Shown: piece by piece, positions 5,017-6,552 of the stretch | Layout of the letters: each line of letters starts with the position of its first letter | How positions within the stretch are numbered: the stretch's first letter is position 1 | From: Lutibacter sp. | GTDB lineage: Bacteria; Bacteroidota; Bacteroidia; Flavobacteriales; Flavobacteriaceae | Length of the DNA: 6,552 bases | Assembly (NCBI GenBank): GCA_030599055.1 | Contig: JAUVOS010000147.1 | Span: 1 to 6,552 of the forward strand | Reading direction: 5' to 3' | The notes under the pieces: generated by a model | The model's input: the letters and a program-made list of their open reading frames with translations, nothing else | Told to the model about the DNA's origin: nothing | Databases searched by the model: none | Made by a program: the position numbers and the translations under genes

Positions 5017-6549
5017 ATGAAAATATATACAATAAAAGGTGCAGGTTTAACAATAGAAGACTTAATAAATGTAGCACGAAATAAATATCAAGTAGCATTA
5101 GAAGCAACTGCAATAGATAGAATCAATACTTGTAGAGCAATGCTTGAGAAAAAAGTTGATGCTCACGAAATAATGTATGGTGTAAATACCGGAATCGGTG
5201 AGTTTTCCGAAGTAGTTTTAGATGACGATCAAGTAAAGGATTTCCAAAAATATTTAATTTATAATCATGCCGCAGGAATCGGCGATGCAATGCCAATTGA
5301 GTGGGTGCGTGCTGCAATGCTAGGGAGAATTAATGTTCATGCACATGGCAACTCGGGTGTGCGATTAGAAATCACACAAACTTTAGTCGCGATGCTTAAC
5401 AAAGGAGTTACGCCCTTTGTATGTAGAAAAGGGTCAGTTGGAGCTAGTGGTGATTTAGCACCAATGTCACAAATTGCATTGTTAATGCTAGGGGAAGGAA
5501 AAGCATTTTATAAAGGAGAAGAACTTTCCGGTAAAGATGCATTTGCAAAAGCAGGTATTCCTATTCCGGGACTACACGCAAGAGACGGCTTGGCAATAAT
5601 AAATGGTTCAAATGTACTTACAGCTATGAGTGCAATCTTATTATATGATGCGAATAATTTTTTTAAACAAGCAGAGATTGCAGCCTCTATGTCATTAGAA
5701 GCGCTAAAAGCAAACATGAAACCTTACACAAGTTTATTACATGAAGTAAGAGGTTTTTCAGGAGCTGTTCGTAGTGCTAATGCAATTAATAAATGTGTTA
5801 CCGGTGGAGATTTAAAAGAACAAAAAGTTGCTTGTAAAGTGCAAGACGCTTATTCTATGCGTTCTACACCGCAAGTTATCGGTACCGCACACGATGCATT
5901 ACGTTGGGCAAAATCTCAAGTAGAAATTGAACTTAATGGAGTAGGTGACAATCCCATTTTCTTTCCGGAAAAAGATTTGACAATTTCCGGTGCAAATTTT
6001 CAAGGAACACCAGTTTCTGTGCCAATGGAAATGATAGGACAAGTAATTACGATGGTTAGCATATTATCAGAACGCAGAATGAATAGACTAAACAATCCTG
6101 CTTTAAGTGTTGGTTTACCACCATTTTTATCTAAACATGCAGGATTAATGTCCGGTTTAATGCTAAGTCAATATACAGCAGATATGCAAATTGTAGAGCA
6201 AAAAATATTGGCTACTCCTGCATCAATACAATCTATTCCGGCAGCAGCAGATCAGGAGGATTTTGTTTCTATGGGAATGAATACAGCAATAAAAAATTTC
6301 CAAATTATTGATAATGCTTATGGTATTTTAGGAATAGAATTTATGACAGCTGCACAAGCTTTAGATTTTAGAAAAGAAGAATATAGTTTTGGAGCTGGAG
6401 TACAAAAGGCTCATGATACAATTCGTAAGCATGTAGATTTTTTAGAAATTGATAGACCGCTGTACAAAGACCACAACACAATGAAAGAATTAGTAGAATC
6501 TTGTGAAATTCTTAGCGAAGTGGAGAATTTGGTTGGTAGTTTAGAGTAA
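5017..6549 (+). CDS. HAL-like MIO aromatic amino acid ammonia-lyase, substrate undetermined
   Basis: Intact 510-aa member of the HAL/PAL/TAL family, which removes ammonia from an aromatic amino acid to form an aryl acrylate (or, in aminomutases, a beta-amino acid). The MIO tripeptide is Ala143-Ser144-Gly145 in GSVGASGDLAPMSQ. Also present are Tyr54 in MYGVNTGIG, Asn196 in IINGS, Gln276/Tyr279/Arg282 in VQDAYSMRS, Phe328 in GANFQG, and Glu414 in DQEDFVSMG. The Gln-Glu pair is HAL-like, but the selectivity position is Asn83-His84 (YNHAAGIGD) where the upstream hutH product has Ser-His. QEDF and NFQG replace HutH QEDH and NFHG, and the first loop reads GIGEFSEVV instead of GFGSLYKV. The protein is only distantly similar to its neighbour, so this is not a recent duplication. 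The ATG at 5017 has AGGA directly against it, too close for a normal ribosome site. Databases may label it hutH, but histidine, a histidine analogue, tyrosine or phenylalanine all remain possible. Confidence 0.92.
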   Translation: MKIYTIKGAGLTIEDLINVARNKYQVALEATAIDRINTCRAMLEKKVDAHEIMYGVNTGIGEFSEVVLDDDQVKDFQKYLIYNHAAGIGDAMPIEWVRAAMLGRINVHAHGNSGVRLEITQTLVAMLNKGVTPFVCRKGSVGASGDLAPMSQIALLMLGEGKAFYKGEELSGKDAFAKAGIPIPGLHARDGLAIINGSNVLTAMSAILLYDANNFFKQAEIAASMSLEALKANMKPYTSLLHEVRGFSGAVRSANAINKCVTGGDLKEQKVACKVQDAYSMRSTPQVIGTAHDALRWAKSQVEIELNGVGDNPIFFPEKDLTISGANFQGTPVSVPMEMIGQVITMVSILSERRMNRLNNPALSVGLPPFLSKHAGLMSGLMLSQYTADMQIVEQKILATPASIQSIPAAADQEDFVSMGMNTAIKNFQIIDNAYGILGIEFMTAAQALDFRKEEYSFGAGVQKAHDTIRKHVDFLEIDRPLYKDHNTMKELVESCEILSEVENLVGSLE

Positions 6550-6552
6550 AAG

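Noticed and set aside
5123..5717. Two minus-strand open frames (5123-5317 and 5508-5717) inside the second lyase
   Set aside because: Both are antisense to strongly conserved family motifs and show no protein features of their own.
5017..6549. Second lyase as a tyrosine or phenylalanine ammonia-lyase of a pigment (flexirubin or aryl polyene) cluster
   Set aside because: No other pigment gene is in the window, and the Gln-Glu pair in DQEDFVSMG is HAL-like rather than the Asn-Gln usual in TAL and PAL; not excluded, but not supported enough to name.

Overview
The window looks like chromosomal DNA from a Bacteroidota bacterium, most likely of class Flavobacteriia. The evidence is AT-rich sequence, starts without a spaced Shine-Dalgarno sequence, several copies of the Bacteroidota -7 promoter box (TAnnTTTG), and paired lipoproteins in which a DUF4369-like N-terminal domain is joined to a TlpA-type thioredoxin domain. 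The genus cannot be told from the sequence.

Layout: two gene blocks diverge from a 198-bp intergenic region (3177-3374). The left block is on the minus strand and reads, in transcription order: a membrane-anchored alpha/beta hydrolase (2256-3176), then two tandem paralogous TlpA-like thioredoxin lipoproteins (1179-2192 and 113-1132). The gaps are short (63 and 46 nt), and the block ends at a strong hairpin terminator with T-tracts on both strands (60-94). The right block is on the plus strand and holds two consecutive MIO-type (methylidene-imidazolone) aromatic amino acid ammonia-lyases: a canonical histidine ammonia-lyase, hutH (3375-4886), and a diverged HAL-like paralogue (5017-6549). They are separated by a 130-nt spacer that carries its own candidate promoter signals. 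All five genes are intact, and no open reading frame is cut by the window edges.

Functionally, the left block is a cell-envelope set: thiol-disulfide exchange proteins lipidated at a membrane, plus an anchored hydrolase of unknown substrate. The right block is amino acid catabolism or aromatic acrylate formation: HutH releases ammonia from histidine to give urocanate. The second lyase keeps the MIO tripeptide, the catalytic tyrosines and the HAL-type Gln-Glu pair, but differs from HutH at the substrate-selectivity position (Asn-His instead of Ser-His). It may act on histidine, a histidine-like compound or another aromatic amino acid. No other hut genes (hutU, hutI, hutG/hutF) lie in the window.

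I found no mobile element, CRISPR array, tRNA, rRNA or clearly new multi-gene system. The most interesting item is the paired, non-identical MIO lyases and the open substrate of the second one.
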